Source: DAITMV01 sp046318595
GTDB taxonomy: Bacteria; Pseudomonadota; Gammaproteobacteria; Burkholderiales; Burkholderiaceae_B
Direction: 5' to 3'
Length of the DNA stretch: 58,311 bases
NCBI GenBank assembly: GCA_046318595.1
Contig: JBKCTV010000026.1
Coordinates: forward strand, 1 to 58,311
Shown: in pieces, positions 26,196 to 35,930 of the stretch
Position numbering within the stretch: the first letter of the stretch is position 1
Layout: each line of letters begins with the position of its first letter
Position numbers and translations under genes: made by a program
The notes under the pieces: generated by a model
Databases searched by the model: none
What the model saw: the letters and a program-made list of their open reading frames with translations, nothing else
What the model was told of the DNA's origin: nothing

Positions 26196-27233
26196 TCAAA
26201 CATCTCCGGCGCGTTTACGAAAATAAATGCCGTGCGGCGACCGACCGACCGGAATGACCTGCGTCACTGCGCGCTTTTCGATATCGACCACACTCACCTG
26301 CTTTTTCCAGCGCGAGGTAACCCACATGGTCTTGCGGTCTTCGGAAACTTCCATACAGTCCGGGCCGCCCATGACCGGAATTTGCCCGACGACTTTGAGC
26401 GCTTGCAGGTCTAGGAGCGTCACTTGGTTGCTCACCCGGTTCGAGACGAACAGGTGGCGCTTGTCGCCCAGTGCACGAAAATTATGGGCGCCCTTGCCCG
26501 TGACGATTCGCCCGACCGATTTCTGAAGCCGCCAGTCGATCACCTCGACATAATCGCTCCCCATGATGCCGACCAGAAGGTACTTTTGATCCGGGGTCAG
26601 GACGATGCCGGCCGGCTGCGGCCCTACTTTCATTTGCCATAAAACGGTGTGCGTCGCCAGATCGATCGCAGCGATTTTGTCGTTGCCTTGCAAGGTGACG
26701 AAAAGCTTTTTGCTATCGTCGCTGAATGCCATGTGGCTGGGCATTTTCGGCAGCGCAATCCGTTTTGCAAGCTTCAGACCATCGCCACCGTCGTACTGAT
26801 ATAAATCGACGCGGTCCAATCGCAAAGAGTTTGCCACAAACCACTTTTGGTCGGGCGAAAAGCCGACCTGGTAGGGATCGTCGATATTGCCGATGCGCTT
26901 GCGTATCTCGCCTGTTACCGGGTCGAGTACGACCAGGTCGTTACCTGCGGCGTTCGCCACCCAGAGAGATTTGTTGTCCGGCGTGGCGATCAAGTGATGC
27001 GGCTCTTTGCCAACAGGAAAGCGGCTCACTTCGATGTGGGTCACGGGGTCTAGCAGGCTGACCGAAGCATCGGCGGAGTTGAGAACGACTATACGCATTT
27101 CTGCATAAGTTTCTGATTTTACGGAATTAGTACTGGAACTCATTGCAGGTGCCGTCATCCCTGCAGAGAACAGCAAAAAGACTGCCCGGACCCACCAGAA
27201 ACGATGAGCTATAGCCAAAAAACATGATTTCAT
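26196..27233 (-). CDS. Exported YVTN/NHL-type beta-propeller protein
   Basis: A 345-residue protein with an N-terminal hydrophobic export signal (about 14-33). It then has about seven repeats of a beta-propeller, each with a V-x-D-P-x-T or D-x-x-T core (for example VVLDPVTGEIRKRIG and AAIDLATHTVLWQMKVG), typical of the YVTN/cytochrome d1-like families. No haem-binding motif is present. It is the first gene of the four-gene leftward operon and may act as a periplasmic scaffold or sensor; the function is unknown. Confidence 0.85.
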   Translation of the reverse strand: MKSCFLAIAHRFWWVRAVFLLFSAGMTAPAMSSSTNSVKSETYAEMRIVVLNSADASVSLLDPVTHIEVSRFPVGKEPHHLIATPDNKSLWVANAAGNDLVVLDPVTGEIRKRIGNIDDPYQVGFSPDQKWFVANSLRLDRVDLYQYDGGDGLKLAKRIALPKMPSHMAFSDDSKKLFVTLQGNDKIAAIDLATHTVLWQMKVGPQPAGIVLTPDQKYLLVGIMGSDYVEVIDWRLQKSVGRIVTGKGAHNFRALGDKRHLFVSNRVSNQVTLLDLQALKVVGQIPVMGGPDCMEVSEDRKTMWVTSRWKKQVSVVDIEKRAVTQVIPVGRSPHGIYFRKRAGDV

Positions 27234-27311
27234 ATCAAATTTTCGATTGTGGATGAAAATATAGCTGCCATTATCGCATCGTGTGGCGATACTTGTTGGT
27301 ATTGCTATCCT

Positions 27312-30300
27312 CTACGAAGCAAATTGGCCTTGCAACGCGGCCCAGGCCTTCTCGAGCCTTTTGGCCGACACAGGCATCGGCGTGCGGAGTTCCTGCGCAA
27401 ACAACGATACCCGCAACTCCTGTAATTGCCAGGCAAACTCGTCCAGACGGGCATCCGGGTGGCCTTTCAAACTGCTCCACACGCGCTGCCAAGGCTTTTG
27501 TAAAGACTGCACGGTCCGTTGACGCTCGATGTCCTTGGCCGGGTCGTTGCGGACTTTGTCCAGGCGCAGTTGGGCTGCTTTCAGATAACGCGGGTAATGC
27601 GCCAGTTGCGCCCAGGTGCGTTCCAGCAAAAACTGCCGTGGCAGTAGCCACTCCGTCTGCTGCCGGATATCGTCGACGGCAGACGGGAAATGTTTGGCCT
27701 GCAATTGCAGCTTTTTCTGCAGATGGGTCCATTCCGTCAAAATGGCTAAGGTGATCCGCCCGACTTCTTGCGCTAGCAAACCGATACGCCCCTTGGCGTC
27801 CTTGGTGCGGGCGTTGAAAGTCGTTTTGTCCAGCGGCCACGGCTGAAATAGGCAGGCACGGTTCAGCGTCAAGGCCAGCCATTGCGCTTGTAAAATATCC
27901 GCCGTGCCCAGCGGCGCATACAGCAAAGTGCATTGATGAAACTCCGGCAGATTTTTTTCGATTTGCCGGAGCTGATCTTTCAACGCAATCGCGAACAGGC
28001 GCCGCAAACCGGCTTCGTGCGCCAGCAATGCTTGTCGTTCGTCGTCAAAAACTTCGAGGCGGCAGGCTTGGCCGGTATCAACCAGGGCCGGAAAGCCTAG
28101 CAAGGTTTGGCCGTGGCGCCGGATTTCCAGCAGCTCCGGCAATTCGTCGAACGCCCAGCCGGTGTATTGCTGGTCGCCTTCGATGCGGGTCAAGGTTTCT
28201 CCGACCGCAGCCTGAAAAGATTTTTGCGCCGCACCAGCCCATTCGGCGCGCAGCAGCGCGAGGCTGCGTTGCAGGTCGAGTTGCCGACCGTGTTCGTCCA
28301 GGAGTTTGAAATTCATGAAGCAATGCGCCGGCAGGGTTTCGATCCGAAAGTCCGACAATGCGGGGCGCGCCGGCGTCTGTTCGATGATGTAATCGCGCAG
28401 GGTATCGAGCAGCGGCTGGGTCTGGCGTACGGTGTCAGCATAGGTTTCACAGAATCCATCGGCGAACTGCGGCAGTGGCACGCAAGCACGGCGTAGCCTT
28501 TGCGGCAGGCTTTTGAGCAGGAGCTGAGCCTTTTCTTTGAGCATGCCCGGCACCAGCCATTCGGTTCTGTGGGTGTCGACCTGATTCAGCGCCGCTAGCG
28601 GTATGGTCATCGTAGCGCCGTCGCGCGGGCTGCCCGGCTCGAAGTGATAGCCCATGGCGAACTGCACGCCATGGTGTTGCAGGGTTTTCGGGTAGAGCTC
28701 GGTGGTGATACCGCCCGCCTCCTTGCGCATTAACTCTTCCTTGGACAGCAACAATCGCTGACGTTCGGTCTCGGATGCTTCGAGCCACCAGCGCTCCAGA
28801 CCGGCGCCATTGCAGATATCGATCGGAATGGCCGCATCATAAAACGCAAAAATCAACTCATCGTCGACCAGAATGTCTTGCCGGCGCGACTGGTGCTCGA
28901 GTTGCTCGATTTGTGCCATCAGTTTGCGGTTCTGCACGAAAAACGGCAGCCTGGTGTCCCACTCTCCAGCAACCAACGCGCCACGAATGAAGAGTTCACG
29001 GGCATGGGCCAGCTCGATGCGCCCATAATGCAAACGTTTTTGGCTATACACCGGCAGCCCGTACAGTACGGCACGTTCGTAGACGGTGACCTGGGCCAGC
29101 TTTTTTTCCCAATGCGGTTCGTAGTAGCTTTTTTTTAACAAATGCGCGCCGACCCGCTCGATCCATTCAGGTTCGATTTTCGCCACACAACGCGCATACA
29201 ATTTCGCGGTTTCGACGAGTTCGGCAGCCATCAGCCATTTGCCGCCTTTGCGCGCCAACGCCGACCCCGGATGAATCTGAAACTTGATACCACGCGCGCC
29301 CAGGTAGAGCTTGTCCTGCTCGGACTTCAGGCCGATGTTGCCGAGTAGCCCGGCCAACAAAGCCGTATGCAGCGCTTCGTATTGTGCGGGAATCGTATTG
29401 ATGCGCCAATTTTGCGCTTTGACGATGCGCAATAGCTGCGCGTGCACTTCCAACCATTCGCGGAAGCGCAGCATCGATAAAAACTCGCCACGCAGTTGCT
29501 GCTGCAATTTTTTGTTCGAGAGCCTGTCGTCGCTGAGACGCTGATAATGCGCCCACAGCTTTAAATACGCCATGAAATCGGAGCGTTCATCGGCAAATTT
29601 GCTGTGTGCCTTATCGGCGGCGTCCTGGGCAGCCAGCGGGCGCTCGCGTGGGTCCTGCACCGCCAGGCCGCTGGCGATGATCAGGATTTCGCCGAGACAA
29701 TCGTTGCTGCGCGCCGCCAGAATCATGCGGCCGATTCGTGGATCGGCGGGAAGCTGAGCGAGCTGGCGACCGACTTCCGTCAAGACGCCCTCTTCGTCGA
29801 TAGCGTTAAGCTCGGCCAGCAAGTGCTGCCCATCGACGATCGCCCGGGGCGGCGGCGGCTCGACGAACGGAAATTCGTCGATATCGCCCAGCCCAAGCGC
29901 TTTCATGCGTAGGATCACCCCCGCGAGCGATGACCGCAAAATTTCCGGATCGGTGAATGGCGGTCGCGCCTGAAAGTCGTCTTCGGCATACAAACGGATG
30001 CAGACGCCCGCCGCCACCCGGCCACAACGCCCGGCGCGCTGATTGGCGGAAGCCTGCGCTATCGGTTCGATTTGTAATTGCTCGACTTTATTGCGGTAGC
30101 TGTAGCGCTTGACACGGGCCTGCCCGGTGTCGACCACATAGCGGATACCGGGTACGGTGAGCGAAGTTTCGGCAACATTGGTGGCGAGCACCACTCGCTG
30201 CGGCCCTCCGGTGCTGAACACTCGTTCCTGCTCGGCCGCCGACAAGCGCGCGAACAGCGGCAGAATCTCCAGACCGCGCGCGGCTTTTTGCCGCAAGGCA

Positions 30301-31082
30301 TCCGCCGCTTCACGAATTTCTCGTTCGCCCGGCAGAAAAACCAGAATGTCGCCGCTGCCCAGAGCACATAGCTCGCCGACGGCCTCGACGATTGCTGTAT
30401 TGAGGTCGCTTTCCTCGGCGTTTTTGCCAGAAGTCTTATCACTTGCGGCCAAGCGCGGGTCGAGCAAGGGTCGGTATCGGACCTCGACCGGGAAGAGCCT
30501 CCCCGAAACTTCGATGACCGGCGCCGCCTGACCTTTGGCATCAGTGAAATGCTGGGCGAACCGGCTGGCGTCGATCGTGGCAGAGGTGACGATCAGTTGC
30601 AAGTCGGGGCGGCGTGGCAGCAACTGCCGTAGGTAACCCAGCAGAAAATCGATGTTCAGGCTGCGTTCGTGGGCTTCGTCGATGATGATAGTGTCGTAGC
30701 GCAATAACAGCGGATCGCTTTGCGTTTCGGCCAGTAAAATGCCGTCGGTCATTAACTGAATGGCGGTTGTGGCGCTCGTTCTATCGTGAAAACGGATTTT
30801 GAAACCGACCGTTTCGCCCAGCGGGGTCTTCAACTCCTGCGCGATGCGCTTGGCGGTCGAGGTCGCCGCCAGCCGGCGTGGCTGGGTATGCGCAATGGTT
30901 TTGTCGGCGCCACGGCCAAGGCTCAGTTTCAAGTTCAAGCAGATTTTGGGCAACTGCGTCGTCTTGCCGGAACCGGTTTCGCCACAGACGATCACGACCT
31001 GATGCGCGCGCAACGCCTGTTCGATCGCCGACCGTTTGGCCGCGACCGGCAGGTCTTCGGGAAAAGTTATTTGCAGGGCCAA
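27312..31082 (-). CDS. hrpA: ATP-dependent RNA helicase HrpA
   Basis: A 1256-residue DEAH-box helicase; HrpA is linked to mRNA processing and rescue of stalled ribosomes. Seen are the Walker A GETGSGKT (34-41), DEAH (135-138), SAT (167-169) and motif VI QRAGRCGR (348-355). These are followed by the HA2/OB region and the long C-terminal DUF3418-type extension that distinguishes HrpA from HrpB. It is divergent from argA across 63 bases. Confidence 0.97.
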   Translation of the reverse strand: MALQITFPEDLPVAAKRSAIEQALRAHQVVIVCGETGSGKTTQLPKICLNLKLSLGRGADKTIAHTQPRRLAATSTAKRIAQELKTPLGETVGFKIRFHDRTSATTAIQLMTDGILLAETQSDPLLLRYDTIIIDEAHERSLNIDFLLGYLRQLLPRRPDLQLIVTSATIDASRFAQHFTDAKGQAAPVIEVSGRLFPVEVRYRPLLDPRLAASDKTSGKNAEESDLNTAIVEAVGELCALGSGDILVFLPGEREIREAADALRQKAARGLEILPLFARLSAAEQERVFSTGGPQRVVLATNVAETSLTVPGIRYVVDTGQARVKRYSYRNKVEQLQIEPIAQASANQRAGRCGRVAAGVCIRLYAEDDFQARPPFTDPEILRSSLAGVILRMKALGLGDIDEFPFVEPPPPRAIVDGQHLLAELNAIDEEGVLTEVGRQLAQLPADPRIGRMILAARSNDCLGEILIIASGLAVQDPRERPLAAQDAADKAHSKFADERSDFMAYLKLWAHYQRLSDDRLSNKKLQQQLRGEFLSMLRFREWLEVHAQLLRIVKAQNWRINTIPAQYEALHTALLAGLLGNIGLKSEQDKLYLGARGIKFQIHPGSALARKGGKWLMAAELVETAKLYARCVAKIEPEWIERVGAHLLKKSYYEPHWEKKLAQVTVYERAVLYGLPVYSQKRLHYGRIELAHARELFIRGALVAGEWDTRLPFFVQNRKLMAQIEQLEHQSRRQDILVDDELIFAFYDAAIPIDICNGAGLERWWLEASETERQRLLLSKEELMRKEAGGITTELYPKTLQHHGVQFAMGYHFEPGSPRDGATMTIPLAALNQVDTHRTEWLVPGMLKEKAQLLLKSLPQRLRRACVPLPQFADGFCETYADTVRQTQPLLDTLRDYIIEQTPARPALSDFRIETLPAHCFMNFKLLDEHGRQLDLQRSLALLRAEWAGAAQKSFQAAVGETLTRIEGDQQYTGWAFDELPELLEIRRHGQTLLGFPALVDTGQACRLEVFDDERQALLAHEAGLRRLFAIALKDQLRQIEKNLPEFHQCTLLYAPLGTADILQAQWLALTLNRACLFQPWPLDKTTFNARTKDAKGRIGLLAQEVGRITLAILTEWTHLQKKLQLQAKHFPSAVDDIRQQTEWLLPRQFLLERTWAQLAHYPRYLKAAQLRLDKVRNDPAKDIERQRTVQSLQKPWQRVWSSLKGHPDARLDEFAWQLQELRVSLFAQELRTPMPVSAKRLEKAWAALQGQFAS

Positions 31083-31145
31083 GGATTTTTGAATGATGCG
31101 GGCATGCGCCCATTATAATGGCTGACCCTTATTCTGCTTTGCCTC

Positions 31146-32513
31146 ATGACGCCGCCTATTCCCGTAGAAGCTACCGACGCTTCCGAGCCTGTTCCAACCG
31201 TTGACAATACGAGCGAATCTTTCGTTGGCTGGTTGCGACTAGTGGCGCCGTATATTCATGCCTTTCGCGGCAAAACCTTCGTCATCGGTTTCGTCGGCGA
31301 GCTGCCGCTGGCGGGTAAGCTCAACGTCCTGGCGCAGGATTTATCGTTATTGCACGCCATGGGCATGCAGATCGTACTGGTGTATGGTTCCCGACCCCAG
31401 GTAGAAGAGCAGTTGGCGCTGCGCCAGGTGGCAGCGCGGTTTCACAACGGCTTGCGCATCACCGATCTGGCAGCGCTCGAATGCGCCAAGGAAGCCGCTG
31501 GCGAACTGCGCCTCGATATCGAGGCCGCCTTCTCGCAAGGGTTGCCGAACACGCCAATGGCACACTCCACCATCCGCGTCGTTTCAGGCAATTTCATCAC
31601 CGCGCGACCGGTCGGAATCGTCGAAGGCGTCGACTTACAGCACACCGGGCTGGTCCGTAAGGTCGACGTGGAGGCGATCCGTCAGGCACTAGCAAGTAAT
31701 TCCATCGTACTGCTTTCACCGCTCGGGTTTTCGCCCACGGGAGAGGCTTTCAATCTGACCATGGAAGATGTCGCCACCTCGGCCGCAGTCGCACTCAAAG
31801 CAGATAAACTAATTTTCGTGACCCAGGTGGAAGGCGTTTTGACGCCGGACGGTACGCTCATCGAAGAGCTCGAGGTCGATGCCGCGCAGGCCATGCTTGG
31901 TGCCGGGCATTTATCGCACGACACGACCGATTATCTACGGTATGCCATCAAGGCGACTGAACGCGGCGTGCCGCGCAGCCATATCGTGCCCTTGCGACTG
32001 GACGGCGGCGTCCTGCTAGAATTATTTTCGCACGATGGCGTCGGTACCATGCTTACGCAAAACAACCTCGAATCGCTGCGCGAGGCTACGTTCGACGACG
32101 CCGGGGCAATCAAAACCCTAATCGAACCTCTGGAGGAAGACGGCACCCTGGTCAGTCGCGGTCGCGACCGGATCGAGCGCGACATCGATAAGTTCACTGT
32201 GCTGGAGCACGATGGCATCTTATGGGGCTGTTCGGCCTTGTACCCTTACGAACAAGAAAAAACCGCCGAACTGGCCTGCCTGGTGGTGCACCCATCCTGG
32301 CAGGGGTTTGGCGACGGCGACCGGCTGCTCAAGCGCGCCGAGCAAAAAGCCCGGACAGCGGGAATCAAAAGTATTTTTGTGCTGACGACCCGAACGGCGC
32401 ACTGGTTCATCAAACGCGGCTTTCAGACTGGCGATATCGACAAGCTGCCAAAAGACCGGCGGCGGGCATACGATCGCAGCAGAAATTCGCAGATATTGAT
32501 AAAGAAACTATGA
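31146..32513 (+). CDS. argA: N-acetylglutamate synthase
   Basis: Acetylates glutamate with acetyl-CoA, the first committed step of arginine synthesis. The 455 residues have the usual two parts: an N-terminal amino acid kinase-like domain (about 25-300, with VLVYGSRPQVEEQL and SPLGFSPTGEAFNL) that binds arginine for feedback control, and a C-terminal GNAT domain (about 310-455, with LVVHPSWQGFGDGDRLL). ATG 31146. Its stop overlaps the start of the FkbM gene. argH is elsewhere in the window, at 11369. Confidence 0.96.
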   Translation: MTPPIPVEATDASEPVPTVDNTSESFVGWLRLVAPYIHAFRGKTFVIGFVGELPLAGKLNVLAQDLSLLHAMGMQIVLVYGSRPQVEEQLALRQVAARFHNGLRITDLAALECAKEAAGELRLDIEAAFSQGLPNTPMAHSTIRVVSGNFITARPVGIVEGVDLQHTGLVRKVDVEAIRQALASNSIVLLSPLGFSPTGEAFNLTMEDVATSAAVALKADKLIFVTQVEGVLTPDGTLIEELEVDAAQAMLGAGHLSHDTTDYLRYAIKATERGVPRSHIVPLRLDGGVLLELFSHDGVGTMLTQNNLESLREATFDDAGAIKTLIEPLEEDGTLVSRGRDRIERDIDKFTVLEHDGILWGCSALYPYEQEKTAELACLVVHPSWQGFGDGDRLLKRAEQKARTAGIKSIFVLTTRTAHWFIKRGFQTGDIDKLPKDRRRAYDRSRNSQILIKKL

Positions 32514-33358
32514 CAGAAGAATATCATCCGATGAGTAATATTATTTCATCCACCGACGACAGTGCTTTTATGAAGCTCTTTAAAGCACGGCATGGCTACA
32601 TTTTGATTAATTCGTTTGATTCATATATTGGCCGTTCGATTGAACATTATGGCGAGTGGGGCGAAGATGAAGTAGCGTTGTTTACGGCTTTTTGTGAGCC
32701 GGGCGACCAGGTGATCGAAGTAGGGTCCAATATTGGAACACATACGATTGCCTTGGCACGCAAAGTCGGCAGTAACGGGCGGATTCATGCATTCGAGCCC
32801 CAAAGAATTGTTTATCAAAATCTTTGTGCCAATTTGAGCTTGAATGGCATACTGAATGTCGACAGCTATTTAATGGCTGTCGGAGATTCTGAAAACGTGG
32901 CGTATATCCCGGAAATTAATTATCAAACTCCGAATAATTTCGGCGGCATGCGTGTCAGGCATACTGTCGGCGGTACCTCGGTTCGACAAATCAAGCTCGA
33001 TGATTTTTTAGATTTGCCCAGCTTGAAATTATTGAAAGTGGATGCTGAAGACATGGAGCTTCATGTTTTCAATGGTGCAGCCGAACTCATCAATCGTCAC
33101 CAACCGTATTTATATTACGAAAACAACCCCGGAAACGCCAATCAAGTAGCTTTGAATGCCGCCGTCATGAGCATGGGCTATACTTTATATTGGCATGTAT
33201 CTTTGCTGTTTAGCCCAAATAACTATGCTGGCAATCCGAACAATATTTTTTCGTCCATAGCTTCATTCAATATTTTGGGCATCCCCGAAAATAAACCATT
33301 ACCGTCGACCAGCCAAGTTTTGAAAAAAATAAGCGATCCGGCCGATGCACCGTTTTAA
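32510..33358 (+). CDS. FkbM-family methyltransferase
   Basis: A 282-residue SAM-dependent methyltransferase. The SAM-binding motif is VIEVGSNIGTHTIALARKV. FEPQ follows at the position of the acidic ribose contact. The FkbM-type KLLKVDAEDMELHVFNGA and YYENNP motifs come later. The start codon at 32510 overlaps the argA stop (ATGA); an ATG at 32531 is an alternative. The gene is visibly more AT-rich than argA and the decarboxylase around it, which suggests acquisition. FkbM enzymes O-methylate sugars or other small molecules; the substrate is unknown. Confidence 0.88.
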   Translation: MTEEYHPMSNIISSTDDSAFMKLFKARHGYILINSFDSYIGRSIEHYGEWGEDEVALFTAFCEPGDQVIEVGSNIGTHTIALARKVGSNGRIHAFEPQRIVYQNLCANLSLNGILNVDSYLMAVGDSENVAYIPEINYQTPNNFGGMRVRHTVGGTSVRQIKLDDFLDLPSLKLLKVDAEDMELHVFNGAAELINRHQPYLYYENNPGNANQVALNAAVMSMGYTLYWHVSLLFSPNNYAGNPNNIFSSIASFNILGIPENKPLPSTSQVLKKISDPADAPF

Positions 33359-35616
33359 GGTTTAGCAATCTTCACACAGTCGACATACATTTTCCGGTGC
33401 TCTCCCTCGCCCTCCTCCACCAGGCCATGAATATCGGTTTCAAATCCGGGAAACGACGAGTTGAAATGGCGAGCGAATTTTAGATAATCCACGATCGTCC
33501 GGTTGAAACGTTCGCCCGGGATGAGCAAGGGAATGCCTGGCGGATAAGGCGTGAGCAAGGCCGTCGTGATTCGCCCTTCGAGGTCGTCGATTTCGACGCG
33601 TTCGATCGCCCGGTGCGCGACGTTCGCATAGGCATCGACCGGTTTCATGGCCGGCTGCATATCCGACAGATACATCTCAGTCGTCAAGCGCGCGACGTTG
33701 TTGGCACGGTACATATCGTGAATCTGCTGGCTCAGGTCGCGCAGCCCTACGCGCTCATAGCGCGGAAACGCCTGGCAAAACTCAGGCAACATGCGCCACA
33801 TAGGCTGGTTTTTGTCGTAATCGTCCTTGAACTGCTGCAGGGCGGTGACGAGCGTGTTCCAGCGGCCCTTGGTGATGCCGATCGTAAACATGATGAAAAA
33901 CGAGTACAAGCCGGTTTTTTCGACGATGACGCCGTGCTCGGCCAGGTAGCGCGTAACAATCGATGCCGGGATGCCCCATTCGGCAAACTCCCCCGATACA
34001 TCGAGCCCCGGCGTGATGACCGTCGCCTTGATCGGATCGAGCATGTTGAACCCCGGGGCGATGTTGCCGAAACCGTGCCAGGCGTCTTCGGCCTTGATGA
34101 CCCAGTCTTCGCGATCACCCATGCCGTCATCGGCCAGCTTATCCGGCCCCCAGACCTTGAACCACCAGTCCAGCCCGAACTCTTCGTCGACCTTGCGCAT
34201 CGCGCGGCGAAAGTCGAGCGCCTCGAGAATACTTTCCTCGACCAACGCGGTGCCGCCAGGCGGCTCCATCATCGCTGCCGCGACATCGCATGAGGCAATG
34301 ATCGCGTACTGTGGGCTGGTCGAGCTGTGCATCAAATACGCTTCATTGAATACATGCCGGTCGAGGGTACGGGACTCCGACTCCTGCACCAGAATTTGCG
34401 ACGCCTGGGAAATGCCGGCCAGCAGCTTATGCGTGGACTGCGTCGAAAAAATGACCGGATCCTTGGATCGCGGCCGGCTTTTACCGATCGCATGCATATT
34501 GCGATAAAACTCGTGAAACGTGGCGTGCGGCAGCCAGGCTTCATCAAAATGCAGGGTGTCGATGGTCGAACCGAGAACTTCCTTGAGGATTTCGACGTTA
34601 TACAACACGCCGTCATAAGTACTTTGCGTGATCGTCATGATGCGGGGCTTTTTGTTCAGTGCCTCGCGTGCGAACGGATTGGCCTCTATTTTCCGGGCGA
34701 TGCTTTCGGGGCGGAATTCGTCTAGCGAAATCGGACCGATCAGGCCGAGATGGTTGCGCGTCGGCGTCAGAAAAACCGGAATCGCACCAGTCATCGTAAT
34801 CGCATGGAGAATAGATTTGTGGCAGTTGCGGTCCACAACCACGATGTCGTTGGGCGCCACATTGGCATGCCACACCATTTTGTTCGACGTGGAGGTGCCA
34901 TTGGTCACGAAAAAGCAATGGTCGGCGTTGAAAATCCGCGCAGCATTGCGTTCTGACGCCGCCACCGGCCCAGTGTGGTCGAGCAGTTGGCCGAGCTCAT
35001 CCACGGCATTGCAAACGTCGGCACGCAGCATGTTTTCGCCGAAAAACTGATGAAACATGCGCCCGACCGGGCTTTTCAAAAACGCCACACCGCCCGAGTG
35101 CCCCGGGCAATGCCAGGAATAGGAGCCGTCCTGCGCATAGTTGACCAAAGCACGAAAAAACGGCGGCGCCAAAGAATCGAGGTAGGCCCTGGCTTCGCGG
35201 ATGATGTGCCGGGCAACGAATTCGGGCGTATCCTCGAACATGTGGATGAAGCCGTGCAGCTCCTTGAGGATATTGTTTGGGATGTGACGCGACGTTCGCG
35301 TCTCGCCATACAAATAAATCGGAATCTCGGCGTTTTTAAAACGGATTTCTTCCACGAAGGCGCGCAGGCTGGTCAGGGCAAAATTGACCTCCTCTTTAGA
35401 GCCGGCACCGAACTCCTCGTCGTCGATCGATAAAATGAATGCGCTGGCGCGGCTTTGCTGTTGCGCGAACTGCGACAGGTCGCCGTAGCTGGTGACGCCG
35501 AGAACTTCGATGCCCTCGGCCTCGATGGCATCGGCCAAAGCCCGAATACCCAGCCCGGATGCATTCTCGGAACGAAAATCTTCATCGATGATGACAATCG
35601 GAAAACGAAATTTCAT
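33355..35616 (-). CDS. Orn/Lys/Arg decarboxylase (class I, PLP-dependent)
   Basis: A 753-residue fold-type I decarboxylase with an N-terminal response-regulator-like wing domain (about 1-140), a PLP domain with SWHCPGHSGGVAFLKSP and PLP-Lys K397 in STQSTHKLLAG, and a C-terminal domain. Size and motifs match the inducible-type lysine, arginine or ornithine decarboxylases of betaproteobacteria. The exact amino acid cannot be read by eye; arginine or lysine is most likely. It converges with the FkbM gene, with a four-base overlap of the stops. The product would be a polyamine or cadaverine. Confidence 0.9.
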   Translation of the reverse strand: MKFRFPIVIIDEDFRSENASGLGIRALADAIEAEGIEVLGVTSYGDLSQFAQQQSRASAFILSIDDEEFGAGSKEEVNFALTSLRAFVEEIRFKNAEIPIYLYGETRTSRHIPNNILKELHGFIHMFEDTPEFVARHIIREARAYLDSLAPPFFRALVNYAQDGSYSWHCPGHSGGVAFLKSPVGRMFHQFFGENMLRADVCNAVDELGQLLDHTGPVAASERNAARIFNADHCFFVTNGTSTSNKMVWHANVAPNDIVVVDRNCHKSILHAITMTGAIPVFLTPTRNHLGLIGPISLDEFRPESIARKIEANPFAREALNKKPRIMTITQSTYDGVLYNVEILKEVLGSTIDTLHFDEAWLPHATFHEFYRNMHAIGKSRPRSKDPVIFSTQSTHKLLAGISQASQILVQESESRTLDRHVFNEAYLMHSSTSPQYAIIASCDVAAAMMEPPGGTALVEESILEALDFRRAMRKVDEEFGLDWWFKVWGPDKLADDGMGDREDWVIKAEDAWHGFGNIAPGFNMLDPIKATVITPGLDVSGEFAEWGIPASIVTRYLAEHGVIVEKTGLYSFFIMFTIGITKGRWNTLVTALQQFKDDYDKNQPMWRMLPEFCQAFPRYERVGLRDLSQQIHDMYRANNVARLTTEMYLSDMQPAMKPVDAYANVAHRAIERVEIDDLEGRITTALLTPYPPGIPLLIPGERFNRTIVDYLKFARHFNSSFPGFETDIHGLVEEGEGEHRKMYVDCVKIAKP

Positions 35617-35704
35617 GCGAAAGAACTCCCGCGGTGACGCGTAGGGATTGGCAAAGACCGCTCACTTTACCTGAATTGATCAGCCAGTGAAGCAAATAGT
35701 CTTG

Positions 35705-35763
35705 TCCAATATGGTATGAGTCTGAAGGTGTTGTCGAGAATCCAAAATGAAATGAGTCTGAAG
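35705..35763. repeat. Two direct copies of a 23-base repeat upstream of acnA
   Basis: TCCAATATGGTATGAGTCTG with AAG after it (35705-35727) recurs as TCCAAAATGAAATGAGTCTG plus AAG (35741-35763), with 20 of 23 positions identical and starts 36 bases apart. They lie in the 314-base gap between the decarboxylase and acnA, which otherwise holds no gene. Closely spaced direct repeats can be transposase-binding sites at an insertion-sequence end or regulator sites. A short frame at 35791 (MVIDMNEG) follows and could be a transposase scrap, but I cannot support that from this sequence. Confidence 0.55.
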
Positions 35764-35930
35764 CAAGGTTTGTTGGTCGATGATTAAGGCATGGTGATCG
35801 ATATGAACGAAGGAAATTGGGCGTGGCACGATTGCGCGTCCCCTCGGCAAAATTGCTCGGCCTGCTTCGGTATAGTCCTTTTTCCTGCTAAGCTACAAAA
35901 CAACGTATTCCAACTAGAAGGCTTTTTTCC

